DNA from: Mycobacterium sp. 141
GTDB lineage: Bacteria; Actinomycetota; Actinomycetes; Mycobacteriales; Mycobacteriaceae
DNA length: 64,000 nt
Reading direction: 5' to 3'
Assembly (NCBI RefSeq): GCF_000382405.1
Contig: NZ_KB908257.1
Location: forward strand, 248,001-312,000
Shown here: piece by piece, positions 18,363 to 26,193 of the stretch
Position numbering within the stretch: the stretch's first letter is position 1
Layout of the letters: every line of letters begins with the position of its first letter
Translations under genes and position numbers: made by a program
The notes under the pieces: generated by a model
The model's database searches: none
Told to the model about the DNA's origin: nothing
Seen by the model: only the letters and a program-made list of their open reading frames with translations

Positions 18363-20000
18363 GTGACTGGTCAGGAACTCGACGAAAACGAACCGCGCGA
18401 GGAGTGTGGCGTATTCGGGGTGTGGGCCCCTGGCGAGGACGTCGCCAAGCTCAGCTACTACGGCCTGTATGCACTGCAGCACCGTGGCCAGGAAGCCGCG
18501 GGCATCGCGGTTTCCGATGGTTCGCAGATCCTGGTGTTCAAGGACCTCGGCCTGGTCAGCCAGGTGTTCGACGAGCAGACCCTGGCCGCGATGCCGGGCC
18601 ACGTCGCCGTCGGCCACTGCCGCTATTCGACGACCGGTTCCACCACGTGGGAGAACGCCCAACCCGTCTTCCGTAACACCGCGGCCGGCACCGGGGTAGC
18701 CCTCGGGCACAACGGCAACCTGGTGAACACCGCCGAACTCGCCCGACGGGCGCGCGAAGCGGGCCTCATCTACACCAGGGGTGGCCCCGCGGCCACGACG
18801 GATTCAGACATCCTGGGTGCGTTGCTAGCCCATGGCGCTGCCGACGCCACCCTGGAGCAGGCCGCGCTCGAGCTGCTGCCGACGGTGCGCGGCGCCTTCT
18901 GTCTGACCTTCATGGACGAGAACACCCTCTACGCTGCCCGCGACCCGCACGGGGTCCGGCCGTTGTCGCTGGGCCGACTCGACCGCGGCTGGGTGGTCGC
19001 GTCCGAGACGGCGGCCCTCGACATCGTCGGTGCGTCGTTCGTCCGTGATATCGAGCCAGGCGAATTGCTGGCCATCGACGCCGACGGAGTTCGTTCCACC
19101 CGCTTCGCCAACCCGGAGCCCAAAGGCTGCGTCTTCGAATATGTCTATCTCGCCCGCCCGGACAGCACACTGGTCGGCCGCTCGGTGCACGCGACCCGCG
19201 TCGACATCGGTCGTCGGTTGGCCCGTGAGCACCCCATCGACGCCGACTTGGTGATCGGTGTACCGGAATCGGGCACCCCTGCAGCGGTGGGGTACGCCCA
19301 GGAGTCGGGCGTCCCGTACGGCCAGGGATTGATGAAGAACGCCTATGTGGGCCGCACCTTCATCCAGCCTTCGCAGACCATCCGGCAGCTGGGTATCCGA
19401 CTCAAGCTCAACCCGCTCAGAGAGGTGATCAGGGGCAAGCGGCTCATCGTCGTCGACGATTCGATCGTCCGCGGCAACACGCAGCGCGCCCTGATCCGCA
19501 TGCTTCGGGAAGCCGGGGCTGTCGAGGTGCACGTTCGGATCGCGTCACCGCCGGTCAAGTGGCCGTGCTTTTACGGCATCGACTTCGCCACCCCGGCGGA
19601 GTTGATTGCCAACGCCGCACCCCAGGAGCACGAGGGCGAGATGCTCGAGGCTGTTCGGCACGCCATCGGTGCCGACACCCTGGGCTACGTCTCCCTGCAG
19701 GGCATGATCGCCGCCACCGAGCAGCCGGCTACCCGGTTGTGTTCGGCCTGTTTCGACGGCAACTACCCGATTGAACTTCCTGGTGAGAGCGCGCTCGGTA
19801 AAAACGTGATCGAGCACATGCTGGCCACTACGCACGCGAGCGAAAAAGCCACCGCGCACGCGAGGAGCGAAAAAGCCACCGCGTACGCGAGGAGCGAAGA
19901 AGCCACCGCGCACGCGAGGAGCGAAAAAGTTACCGCGGTACGTACCGGTATCTCGCTGCAGGCGGACAACGACAACGCCTCGCCGTTGCGTAGGCCCTGA
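18363..20000 (+). CDS. purF: Amidophosphoribosyltransferase with repeat-bearing C-terminal tail
   Basis: PurF makes phosphoribosylamine from PRPP and glutamine, the first committed purine step. A short propeptide ends before Cys15 (REECGVFGVWAP), the Ntn nucleophile exposed by processing. The PRPP loop is LIVVDDSIVRGNT. Four cysteines (PKGC, PCFYG and CSAC) fit the Fe-S type of PurF. The catalytic body ends near KNVIEHMLATT; the last 60 residues contain about 3.5 copies of a 9-residue repeat (EKATAHARS) and a short tail. At 545 residues it is longer than the usual 510-530. Confidence 0.96.
   Translation: MTGQELDENEPREECGVFGVWAPGEDVAKLSYYGLYALQHRGQEAAGIAVSDGSQILVFKDLGLVSQVFDEQTLAAMPGHVAVGHCRYSTTGSTTWENAQPVFRNTAAGTGVALGHNGNLVNTAELARRAREAGLIYTRGGPAATTDSDILGALLAHGAADATLEQAALELLPTVRGAFCLTFMDENTLYAARDPHGVRPLSLGRLDRGWVVASETAALDIVGASFVRDIEPGELLAIDADGVRSTRFANPEPKGCVFEYVYLARPDSTLVGRSVHATRVDIGRRLAREHPIDADLVIGVPESGTPAAVGYAQESGVPYGQGLMKNAYVGRTFIQPSQTIRQLGIRLKLNPLREVIRGKRLIVVDDSIVRGNTQRALIRMLREAGAVEVHVRIASPPVKWPCFYGIDFATPAELIANAAPQEHEGEMLEAVRHAIGADTLGYVSLQGMIAATEQPATRLCSACFDGNYPIELPGESALGKNVIEHMLATTHASEKATAHARSEKATAYARSEEATAHARSEKVTAVRTGISLQADNDNASPLRRP
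19831..19937 (+). repeat. 27-bp tandem repeat inside the purF 3' end
   Basis: The core GAGCGAAAAAGCCACCGCG recurs every 27 bp with small changes (first copy lacks 3 bp), reading EKATAHARS / EKATAYARS / EEATAHARS / EKVTAV. Period 27 keeps the frame. It looks like expansion of a GC-rich element that has been translated into a disordered basic/alanine tail. Confidence 0.8.
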
Positions 20001-20071
20001 GGCGGCCGGCGCGGCCTTGACGATGCCGCCGCTGTACGCGCCCGGCCTCTGGGACGGTAGCCTTGTTTGCG

Positions 20072-21163
20072 ATGACTAAAGGCGCCGCACAGCACGGCAT
20101 CGCCGAGCAAAAGGGCATTTCGTACGCGTCGGCCGGGGTGGACATCGAAGCCGGTGACCGCGCCGTCGAGCTCTTCAAACCACTCGCCGCCAAGGCGACT
20201 CGTCCCGAGGTGCGGGGCGGTCTGGGCGGGTTCGCCGGGCTGTTCGCACTGCGCGGCGGCTACCGCGAGCCGGTACTCGCCTCTTCGACCGACGGTGTCG
20301 GCACGAAGCTGGCAGTGGCCCAAGCCATGGACAAGCACGACACCGTCGGACTGGACCTGGTCGCGATGGTGGTCGACGACCTCGTGGTGTGCGGGGCCGA
20401 GCCGCTGTTCCTGCAGGACTACATCGCCGTCGGGCGTACCGTCCCGGAACGCGTCAGCGCCATCGTTTCCGGTATCGCCGACGGATGTGTACTGGCCGGT
20501 TGTGCGCTGCTCGGCGGCGAGACGGCCGAGCATCCCGGACTGATGGAGCCCGGGCACTACGACATCTCCGCGACAGGCGTCGGCATCGTCGAGGCTGACG
20601 ACGTGCTGGGACCCGATCGAGTCAAGCCGGGCGATGTGATCATCGCCATGGCTTCCAGTGGCTTGCACTCCAACGGCTACTCGCTGGCCCGCAAGGTGCT
20701 CCTGGAAATCGACCGGATGAACCTGGCGGGCCATGTCGAGGAGTTCGGTCGAACCCTCGGCGAGGAATTACTGGAACCGACGCGCATCTACGCCAAGGAC
20801 TGCCTTGCGCTTGCGGCCGACACCCAGGTCCGCACGTTCTGCCACGTCACCGGTGGCGGCCTGGCCGGCAACCTGGAACGGGTCATTCCGCACGGGCTGA
20901 CCGCGACGTTGGACCGCGGCACGTGGACGCCTGCACCGGTGTTCCAGATGATCGCCCAGCGGGGCCGCATCGAGCGGACCGAGATGGAGAAGACGTTCAA
21001 CATGGGTGTCGGCATGGTGGCCGTCGTCGCGCCGGAGGACACCGACCGTGCGCTGGCCATCCTGACTGCGCGACACCTCAACTGCTGGACACTGGGCACC
21101 GTCGAGAAGGGCGGAAAGGACAGTTTGCGCGCCCAACTCGTCGGTCAGCACCCACGCTTCTAA
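20072..21163 (+). CDS. purM: Phosphoribosylformylglycinamidine cyclo-ligase
   Basis: PurM (AIR synthetase) cyclises FGAM to AIR with ATP. The 363-residue protein has the family signatures GVDIEAGDRAVE, VLASSTDGVGTKLAVAQ, VAMVVDDLVVCGAEPLFLQD, LLGGETAEHPGLM, ASSGLHSNGYSLAR and HVTGGGLAGNLERV. The ATG at 20072 gives MTKGAAQHGIAEQKGISYAS; a TTG nine bases earlier is the alternative. It follows purF after 71 bp, so both probably share one transcript. It is convergent with the DUF3073 gene. Confidence 0.97.
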   Translation: MTKGAAQHGIAEQKGISYASAGVDIEAGDRAVELFKPLAAKATRPEVRGGLGGFAGLFALRGGYREPVLASSTDGVGTKLAVAQAMDKHDTVGLDLVAMVVDDLVVCGAEPLFLQDYIAVGRTVPERVSAIVSGIADGCVLAGCALLGGETAEHPGLMEPGHYDISATGVGIVEADDVLGPDRVKPGDVIIAMASSGLHSNGYSLARKVLLEIDRMNLAGHVEEFGRTLGEELLEPTRIYAKDCLALAADTQVRTFCHVTGGGLAGNLERVIPHGLTATLDRGTWTPAPVFQMIAQRGRIERTEMEKTFNMGVGMVAVVAPEDTDRALAILTARHLNCWTLGTVEKGGKDSLRAQLVGQHPRF

Positions 21164-21196
21164 CCCTGCGCCGACTTTCTACGCGGATAGAAGAGA

Positions 21197-21228
21197 CCGG
21201 CCCTGCGACCAAGCTGCCGCGGGGCCGG
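21197..21228. terminator. Hairpin between convergent purM and DUF3073
   Basis: CCGGCCCTGCG at 21197-21207 pairs with CGCGGGGCCGG at 21218-21228 (one wobble). It lies in the 78-bp gap between convergent stops and could act for both strands. Confidence 0.5.
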
Positions 21229-21241
21229 GATGCTGGTCAGC

Positions 21242-21415
21242 TCAGCGCCGCCAGTCGTCCTCGCTCGACCAGTCGTCGGCGTCATCGTTTACATCCTCGG
21301 TATCGGGACCACCCGACAGCTCACGTTGGAGCTGGGAGAAATCGGTCTGCGGTGAGCTGTATTTGAGCTCACGTGCAACCTTGGTCTGCTTTGCCTTAGC
21401 CCGGCCGCGGCCCAT
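21242..21415 (-). CDS. DUF3073 small conserved protein (Rv0810c type)
   Basis: The 57-residue protein starts MGRGRAKAKQTKVARELKYS and ends with an acidic tail (DADDWSSEDDWRR), the diagnostic DUF3073 composition: basic N-terminus, acidic C-terminus. It is found throughout actinobacteria beside purM; the function is unknown. The ATG at 21415 follows GAGGGGGT; an upstream ATG at 21451 adds 12 non-conserved residues. Confidence 0.85.
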   Translation of the reverse strand: MGRGRAKAKQTKVARELKYSSPQTDFSQLQRELSGGPDTEDVNDDADDWSSEDDWRR

Positions 21416-21486
21416 GGGGGGACCCCCTCGCGCAATAACGGAGCGGCCCATTTGCTAGGCGGCTCCGATCTGTGTGTCTTTATTGT

Positions 21487-21529
21487 CCTGCCAACACTTT
21501 ACCGTGCCCGGCGGCAAAGTGCTGGCAGG
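21487..21529. terminator. 14-bp inverted repeat between ygfZ and DUF3073
   Basis: CCTGCCAACACTTT (21487-21500) pairs with AAAGTGCTGGCAGG (21516-21529) with one mismatch. It lies 28 bp beyond the ygfZ stop and 71 bp upstream of the DUF3073 start, both leftward. It can be a ygfZ terminator or a DUF3073 operator. The 15-nt spacer excludes a standard CIRCE element. Confidence 0.45.
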
Positions 21530-21557
21530 CCCTGCCCTGGAACGACCGTGACAACCG

Positions 21558-22643
21558 TTACGTACCGCTGCGCAGCCGGTCGACCGCGGTCCGCCCGGCC
21601 CCTGCGGTGGTGTCCGCCGCGGGCATGGAGTCGGGGTCGATGACGGCCGCTACCGCGACCTCGCCACCGGTGACGAGCTGGGTGTCGACTGGAATCCCGC
21701 GTTTGAGCAGGGCGAGCGCGATCGGGCCGTCGTCGACGTGGTCGACGACGGTGCCGAGCCGGCCCACGGTGCGGCCTCCTGCGGTCACCGGGTCGCCCGT
21801 GGCGGGACGTTCGGAGGACCCGTCGAGCTGGAGCAGGACCAGCATCCGCGGCGGTCTGCCCAGGTTGTGTACGCGCGCGACGGTTTCCTGGCCCCGGTAG
21901 CAGCCCTTGTCCAGGTGGACTGCAGACCCGATCCAGCCGACCTCGTGCGGGATGGTGCGTTCGTCGGTGTCGACGCCCAGTCGGGGCCGCCGCGCCGCCA
22001 CCCGCAGCGCCTCGTACGCCCAGATCCCGGCCGGCCGCACCCCTGCTGTCCGCAGGCGCTGGCTCCAGGCGTCGGCCTGGTCGCGGGGGACCACGAGATC
22101 CAGTTCGATGGTGCCGGACGGGAGGCGACGTACGAAACCGCCATCGGGCAAGGGCGCCGCTGACAGCTCGGCCGGCAGGGCAGCGAGCCCCAGCGCGTTC
22201 AGAACCGCCGTGCCGGCCAGCGCCGGGCCCAGCAGGGACAGCACTGCCAGATCGGCGGGCTCGATCTGTACGTCGGCCCAGAACACCATTTTGCGCAGGT
22301 AGCTCAGCAGCGGTTCGGCCCGCCAGGACTCCGTATCCAGATACGTGGTGCCGCCGAGCTCTGTCTGAATCCAGTGGTCCTCAACCCGGCCCTGCAGATC
22401 CAGGCTCAAGTTTTCTGTCACGGTTCCGTCGGGCAGCGCACTGACATGCTGCGTGGAGATGCTGTGCAGCCAAGTCTGGCGGTCTTTCCCGGTGAGGGTG
22501 AGCACCGCCCGGTGGGACCGGTCGACCACGACGGACTCCTGGGCCGCTGCCCGCTGTTCGCCGAGGGGATCGCCGTAGTGCCACACCGCACCGGCGTCGG
22601 GGCTGCCGTCGGGCGCAGGGACTGCTGTCAGTGCTTCTGACAT
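21558..22643 (-). CDS. YgfZ/GcvT-domain folate-binding Fe-S repair protein
   Basis: The 361-residue protein matches the YgfZ/IbaG-linked family (Rv0811c), which uses tetrahydrofolate to help maintain certain iron-sulfur enzymes. The signature KGCYRGQE is present with Cys248. Other GcvT-fold elements are LTLTGKDRQTWLHSISTQHV and YEALRVAARRPRLG. The N-terminal 25 residues are Ala/Pro-rich and not conserved. It is divergent from the aminodeoxychorismate lyase gene (32 bp between starts), and both relate to folate. Confidence 0.9.
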   Translation of the reverse strand: MSEALTAVPAPDGSPDAGAVWHYGDPLGEQRAAAQESVVVDRSHRAVLTLTGKDRQTWLHSISTQHVSALPDGTVTENLSLDLQGRVEDHWIQTELGGTTYLDTESWRAEPLLSYLRKMVFWADVQIEPADLAVLSLLGPALAGTAVLNALGLAALPAELSAAPLPDGGFVRRLPSGTIELDLVVPRDQADAWSQRLRTAGVRPAGIWAYEALRVAARRPRLGVDTDERTIPHEVGWIGSAVHLDKGCYRGQETVARVHNLGRPPRMLVLLQLDGSSERPATGDPVTAGGRTVGRLGTVVDHVDDGPIALALLKRGIPVDTQLVTGGEVAVAAVIDPDSMPAADTTAGAGRTAVDRLRSGT

Positions 22644-22675
22644 GGTCCAACTCTACGGCGCTAAGGTGAGGCCCC

Positions 22676-23566
22676 ATGGCGAGTCAACCAGCAGTGCTGG
22701 TCACCCTGGACGGGCAGCTCCACGACCCCGACACGCCCGTCCTGCACGCCGACGAGCTGGCGGCGGTGCGCGGCGACGGTGTCTTCGAGACCCTCCTGGT
22801 TCGTGCCGGCAGGCCATGTCTGTTGGAGTCGCATCTGGCCCGGCTCGGTCAATCCGCCCGGATGCTCGATCTGCCCGAGCCGGACCTGCCGGCCTGGCGG
22901 AACGCTGTCGGCGTCGGCGTGCAGCGCTGGGTCGCCGAGCACTCGTCGGATCAGGCCGGGGACGGGGTGCTGCGTCTGGTGTACAGCCGGGGCCGGGAGA
23001 GCGGCGGGGCGCCGACGGCGTTTGTCACCATCGGAGGGTTGGCCGACCGGGTGGCCGGTGCACGACGCGACGGGGTCGAGGTAATCACACTGGACCGGGG
23101 ACTGCCGCTCGGCGCGGCCGACATGCCGTGGCTGGTGGCCGGTGCCAAGACGTTGTCCTACGCCGTCAACATGGCCGCGTTACGGCACGCTGCGCGCCAC
23201 GGCGCCGGTGACGTGATCTTCGTCAGCTCGGACGGGTATCTGCTGGAAGGGCCGCGGTCCACCGTGGTCATCGCGACTACCGACGAATCAGGTGGGCTGC
23301 TGTTGCTCACGCCGCCGCCGTGGTACCCGATCCTGCGCGGAACCACCCAGCAGGCGCTGTTCGAAGTGGCCCGCAGTAAGGGTTACGACTGCGACTACCG
23401 TCAGCTGCGGCCGGCGGATCTTCTTACTGCACAAGGGGTTTGGCTCATCTCGAGCATCACGCTGGCAGCCCGGGTGCACACCCTGGACGGGCAGCCGTTA
23501 CCGTTTGCGCCGCTTCACGACGAGCTGGCCGGGTTGGTGGACGCGGCCATCGTCAGTGATCGCTGA
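22676..23566 (+). CDS. pabC: Class IV PLP aminotransferase, aminodeoxychorismate lyase (Rv0812 type)
   Basis: The 296-residue enzyme probably releases p-aminobenzoate from aminodeoxychorismate for folate synthesis; Rv0812 has also been linked to D-amino-acid transamination. The PLP lysine is Lys158 in VAGAKTLSYAVNM. RGDGVFETLLVRAGRP and SSDGYLLEGPRSTVV are class IV hallmarks. The ATG at 22676 follows AGGTGAGG. Downstream lies an independent promoter at 23578. Confidence 0.88.
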   Translation: MASQPAVLVTLDGQLHDPDTPVLHADELAAVRGDGVFETLLVRAGRPCLLESHLARLGQSARMLDLPEPDLPAWRNAVGVGVQRWVAEHSSDQAGDGVLRLVYSRGRESGGAPTAFVTIGGLADRVAGARRDGVEVITLDRGLPLGAADMPWLVAGAKTLSYAVNMAALRHAARHGAGDVIFVSSDGYLLEGPRSTVVIATTDESGGLLLLTPPPWYPILRGTTQQALFEVARSKGYDCDYRQLRPADLLTAQGVWLISSITLAARVHTLDGQPLPFAPLHDELAGLVDAAIVSDR

Positions 23567-23577
23567 GAGTAAATCGC

Positions 23578-23606
23578 TTGTCGCGGTGCGGGTATGACGG
23601 TACGGT
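23578..23606 (+). promoter_or_regulatory. Sigma-A-like promoter of the micro-transcript
   Basis: TTGTCG (23578-23583) and TACGGT (23601-23606) are separated by 17 bp, near-ideal spacing. A start near 23613 is predicted, 8 nt before the extended Shine-Dalgarno. It sits 11 bp after the pabC stop. Confidence 0.5.
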
Positions 23607-23620
23607 CGTTCGTACACAGG

Positions 23621-23634
23621 GAAGGAGGTGGTCC
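23621..23634 (+). promoter_or_regulatory. Extended anti-16S complement (Shine-Dalgarno)
   Basis: GAAGGAGGTGGTCC can pair over 14 contiguous nucleotides with the 16S rRNA 3' tail (two A-to-G changes from the perfect complement remain G-U pairs). No ATG/GTG lies at the optimal 5-9 nt downstream, so its use for ordinary initiation is doubtful. Confidence 0.6.
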
Positions 23635-23640
23635 GACAAA

Positions 23641-23679
23641 TTGATCGATTTATGGACATGTGAGGTGGCTGCCCGCTAG
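23641..23679 (+). CDS. Candidate micro-ORF, 12 residues
   Basis: A TTG at 23641, 12 nt after the extended Shine-Dalgarno, opens a 13-codon frame reading MIDLWTCEVAAR and ending in TAG. The overlapping alternatives are ATG 23652 (three codons) and GTG 23660 (ten codons, VRWLPASCAG). It lies between a promoter and a strong hairpin on a predicted transcript of about 170 nt. I have an impression, not checkable here, that the DNA around GACATGTGAGGTGGCTG recurs in other actinobacteria. It may be a small protein, a leader or a non-coding RNA; coding status is unproven. Confidence 0.3.
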   Translation: MIDLWTCEVAAR

Positions 23680-23730
23680 CTGTGCCGGGTGAATTGCCTG
23701 CGCGCGCTGGCGAATTCCCCGCAGTCACCC

Positions 23731-23780
23731 GGCCCCCGAGCCTCTCGGTCAGTCCAACCAGGATCCAAGGCTCGGGGGCC
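23731..23780 (+). terminator. Strong GC hairpin after the micro-ORF
   Basis: GGCCCCCGAGCC (23731-23742) pairs perfectly with 23769-23780 across a 26-nt loop. It would end the micro-transcript and also protect it from the leftward lipoprotein operon. No U-tract is present. Confidence 0.65.
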
Positions 23781-23876
23781 GCCCCATATCCAGACCGGGA
23801 AATCCCGCTACCGCGGAGGTGTCGGCACCAGCGAGGCGTCCCCCGAACCAGTGTCAGGTGTCGGCGGTGTGACCGG

Positions 23877-24128
23877 TTAGCTTGGCCCGGGAGCCAAGTC
23901 TGAACATGCCGTCATGGCCTTCTGCCAGGTACCGGCGTCCACTCCGGCCGGCGGCCCGGCTACCGGACCGGGTGCCGGGGGCACACCGTGGTCGGTGAGA
24001 CAGTGTGCGAACGAGCCGTGCTCGGGTGGTGTCGAGGTCGGTGCCGGTTGGGGTCCGCTCTCCGTCGAGCAGGAGACCAGTGCTGCCGCGGCGGCCAGCC
24101 CGGCCACCGCGTATCCGAGGCGGTGCAC
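23877..24128 (-). CDS. Small putative lipoprotein
   Basis: The 83-residue product has a signal peptide MHRLGYAVAGLAAAAALVSC whose LVSC forms a lipobox (lipidated Cys20). The mature part is Pro/Thr-rich, then HCLTDHGVPPAP and a terminal MTACSDLAPGPS with paired cysteines. The GTG start overlaps the stop of the Rv0813c-like gene (TAGTG), so it is the last gene of a coupled trio. Function is unknown. Confidence 0.7.
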   Translation of the reverse strand: MHRLGYAVAGLAAAAALVSCSTESGPQPAPTSTPPEHGSFAHCLTDHGVPPAPGPVAGPPAGVDAGTWQKAMTACSDLAPGPS

Positions 24129-24802
24129 TAGCCGACAAACCTGGTCAGCCGGGCCGACAGGTGCGGCACTAGGCCGCCGTCGGCGTCGACGCGCTCCTCC
24201 ACGTATGCCAGATCGCCGCCCTCGACGATCCCGTAGAGCCGTTTGGCGCCACCGACCAGCACGCCGGAACGGCTACGAGCCAGTGCGTCGGTGGCCAGCT
24301 CCCACGAGGACTGGTTGAGCGGCTGGCCGTAGAACAACTCCACATAGCCGGCCGAATGTGCCAACAGGAGTTCGATGGCCTGGGTCTCATCGAGGCTGGT
24401 CGGATCGGCCGGGTCCGTCACGAAGCGCCAGTAACCCGTCTCGCGCAGGCCCGGTGAATCGTATTCGCCGTCTTCGTTCAGCCGCCAGGACCGCGCTTCC
24501 CAGTTCAAGTAGTCACCGCCGTCGTGGGACACCACGATCTGTTGTCCGAAGCGGTAGTCACCGTCAGCGTCGCGACCTTCACCCTCGCCGCGCCAGACGC
24601 CCACCAGCGGCAACAGCGCCAGCAGCGCATCGCTGAGGTTGGCACCGTCACGAACATTCGCGGTATCCGCCGGCAGCGGCAGATCCTGGAACGCCGGCAC
24701 GTTGCGCACCGCCGTCGTCTTCGCTCGTTCGGCAGCCGCGGCGACCGCCCGGTCACCCGAACCCGGCACGACAGGCTCGGGACCGTCCTGTTTGGACGTC
24801 AC
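24128..24802 (-). CDS. Nitrobindin / FABP-like beta-barrel protein (Rv0813c type)
   Basis: The 224-residue protein contains the nitrobindin signature GVWRGEGEG near residue 80 and the C-terminal [11 protein letters not shown], where the histidine is the family's heme ligand position. Rv0813c is a ten-stranded fatty-acid-binding-like barrel; heme or small-ligand binding here is inference. GTG 24802 ([12 protein letters not shown]) is preferred to an upstream start because it overlaps the stop of a 32-residue membrane ORF (GTGA). An N-terminal 50 residues are Ala-rich and probably loose. Confidence 0.85.
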   Translation of the reverse strand: MTSKQDGPEPVVPGSGDRAVAAAAERAKTTAVRNVPAFQDLPLPADTANVRDGANLSDALLALLPLVGVWRGEGEGRDADGDYRFGQQIVVSHDGGDYLNWEARSWRLNEDGEYDSPGLRETGYWRFVTDPADPTSLDETQAIELLLAHSAGYVELFYGQPLNQSSWELATDALARSRSGVLVGGAKRLYGIVEGGDLAYVEERVDADGGLVPHLSARLTRFVG

Positions 24803-24897
24803 GACTCGTCGGTGACGAGCCGGTAGAGGGTGTACAACGCGAACCACGTGATGACCACGACGGCCGCGACGAGCATGATCTCGAAGAAGAGCACCAC
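24799..24897 (-). CDS. 32-residue single-TM membrane protein
   Basis: From GTG 24897 the frame reads [20 protein letters not shown] then [12 protein letters not shown]: one transmembrane helix with a short charged tail. TAGACT ends 7 nt before the GTG, as in leaderless transcripts. The TGA overlaps the GTG of the nitrobindin-like gene. The coupling, the clean hydrophobic pattern and the promoter support a real small gene that most gene finders miss. Confidence 0.6.
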   Translation of the reverse strand: MVLFFEIMLVAAVVVITWFALYTLYRLVTDES

Positions 24898-24942
24898 GGC
24901 GACGAGTCTAGTTCCTAAGTAGAGCCCTCGGCGCTCTGGGTG

Positions 24943-25023
24943 CCTCGCCTCGATCGTCGCTAGGCGGGGCTGATGTGCCTAGCTCCTCAGCGGCTCGTAC
25001 CTCGCCTCGATCGTCGCTAGGCG
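24943..25023. repeat. 24-bp direct repeat overlapping the sseC2 stop
   Basis: The segment 24943-24966 (core GCCTCGATCGTCGCTAGGCG) recurs at 25000-25023, 57 bp apart. The second copy contains the sseC2 stop codon. It resembles small GC-rich repeats seen near mycobacterial gene ends; an unequal duplication of the gene end is a simple origin. Confidence 0.7.
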
Positions 25024-25319
25024 ACCTTGACGTCGACCTCGTGGATGCCCGCACCGGTCGGCGCGACACTGGCGTCACCGTTGCCGGCGGGTGACAGTGC
25101 ACGCAGGGTCCAGGTACCCGGCGCGGCGAAGAAGCGGAAGTCGCCGGTCGCCGATGCGACCACCTCGGCGGTGAACTCGTCGGAGGCGTCGAGCAGACGC
25201 ACGAACGCCCCGCCGACCGCCTGGCCGGCGCCGTCGACCACGCGGCCCGTGATCACGGTTTCCTTCTCCAGGTCGACGCCGGCCGGCAACGTCTGTCCTT
25301 GCTTGGGTGCAGAGCACAT
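25017..25319 (-). CDS. sseC: DUF1416 protein SseC
   Basis: The 100-residue protein starts MCSAPKQGQTLPAGVDLEKE and has a beta-sandwich carboxypeptidase-regulatory-like pattern (VITGRVVDGAGQAVGGAFVR, GDFRFFAAPGTWTLRAL). It is the invariable partner of the CysA-type rhodanese (Rv0814c with Rv0815c) and is thought to serve sulfur metabolism. The start lies 1 nt after the cysA2 stop (TGATATG), showing tight coupling. Exact role is unknown. Confidence 0.9.
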   Translation of the reverse strand: MCSAPKQGQTLPAGVDLEKETVITGRVVDGAGQAVGGAFVRLLDASDEFTAEVVASATGDFRFFAAPGTWTLRALSPAGNGDASVAPTGAGIHEVDVKVA

Positions 25320-25320
25320 A

Positions 25321-26157
25321 TCAACTTCCCAACTCGATCGGGGCGCCCACGAGGGAGCCGTATTCCGTCCAACTGCCGTCGTAGTTCTTGACGTTCTGGT
25401 GTCCCAGCAGTTCCTGCAGCACGAACCAGGTGTGCGACGAACGCTCACCGATTCGGCAGTAGGCGATGGTTTCCTTCTCGCCGTCCAGGCCCGCGGCGGC
25501 GTAGAGCGCGGCGAGGTCCTCGTCGGACTTGAAGGTGCCGTCTTCGTTGGCGGCCTTGCTCCACGGAACGTTGATGGCTCCGGGGATGTGTCCGGGCCGC
25601 TGGCTCTGCTCCTGTGGAAGGTGAGCCGGGGCCAGGATCTTGCCGGAGAACTCGTCGGGTGAACGCACGTCGACCAGGTTCTTGACGTTGATCGCAGCGA
25701 TCACGTCGTCGCGGAAGGCGCGGATGCTGTGGTCCTGCGGCTTCGCCGAGTACGACGTAGCAGCACGGCCGGGCGTCTCTTTGACCAGCGGGCGGGCGTC
25801 GAGCTGCCAGCGCTTACGGCCACCGTCGAGCAGCTTGACGTCGGAGTGGCCGTACAGCTTGAAGTACCAGTAGGCATATGCCGCGAACCAGTTGTTGTTG
25901 CCGCCGTACAGGACCACGGTGTCGTCATTGCTGATGCCCTTGTCGGACAACAGCTTCGAGAACTGCTGCTGGTCGACGAAGTCCCGCTTGACGGCGTCCT
26001 GCAGGTCGTCCCTCCAGTCCAGTTTGACGGCGCCGGGGATGTGGCCCTCGTCGTCATAAGCGCTGGTGTTCTCGTCGACCTCGACGAATATCACGCCAGG
26101 AGTATTCAGATTGTTCCCGGCCCATTCGGTGGAGACCAGGACGTCGGAGCGTGCCAT
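25321..26157 (-). CDS. cysA2: Thiosulfate sulfurtransferase (rhodanese), CysA2 type
   Basis: The 278-residue tandem rhodanese transfers sulfane sulfur, probably from thiosulfate to cyanide or other acceptors. The active-site Cys234 lies in IAYCRIGERSSHTWF at the end of the second domain; the first domain (VDENTSAYDDEGHIPGAVKL) lacks the cysteine, as usual. ATG 26157 is preceded by AAAGGATC. It is the middle gene of DUF4395-cysA2-sseC, downstream of the cysteine-sensing leader. Confidence 0.95.
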   Translation of the reverse strand: MARSDVLVSTEWAGNNLNTPGVIFVEVDENTSAYDDEGHIPGAVKLDWRDDLQDAVKRDFVDQQQFSKLLSDKGISNDDTVVLYGGNNNWFAAYAYWYFKLYGHSDVKLLDGGRKRWQLDARPLVKETPGRAATSYSAKPQDHSIRAFRDDVIAAINVKNLVDVRSPDEFSGKILAPAHLPQEQSQRPGHIPGAINVPWSKAANEDGTFKSDEDLAALYAAAGLDGEKETIAYCRIGERSSHTWFVLQELLGHQNVKNYDGSWTEYGSLVGAPIELGS

Positions 26158-26193
26158 AGACGAGATCCTTTCGTTTGCTTGATATTTGGAGGG

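Noticed and set aside
21487..21529. HrcA/CIRCE operator
   Set aside because: The arms resemble CIRCE halves (AGCACTT), but the spacer is 15 nt instead of 9 and the outer arms continue the stem, so a plain hairpin is more likely.
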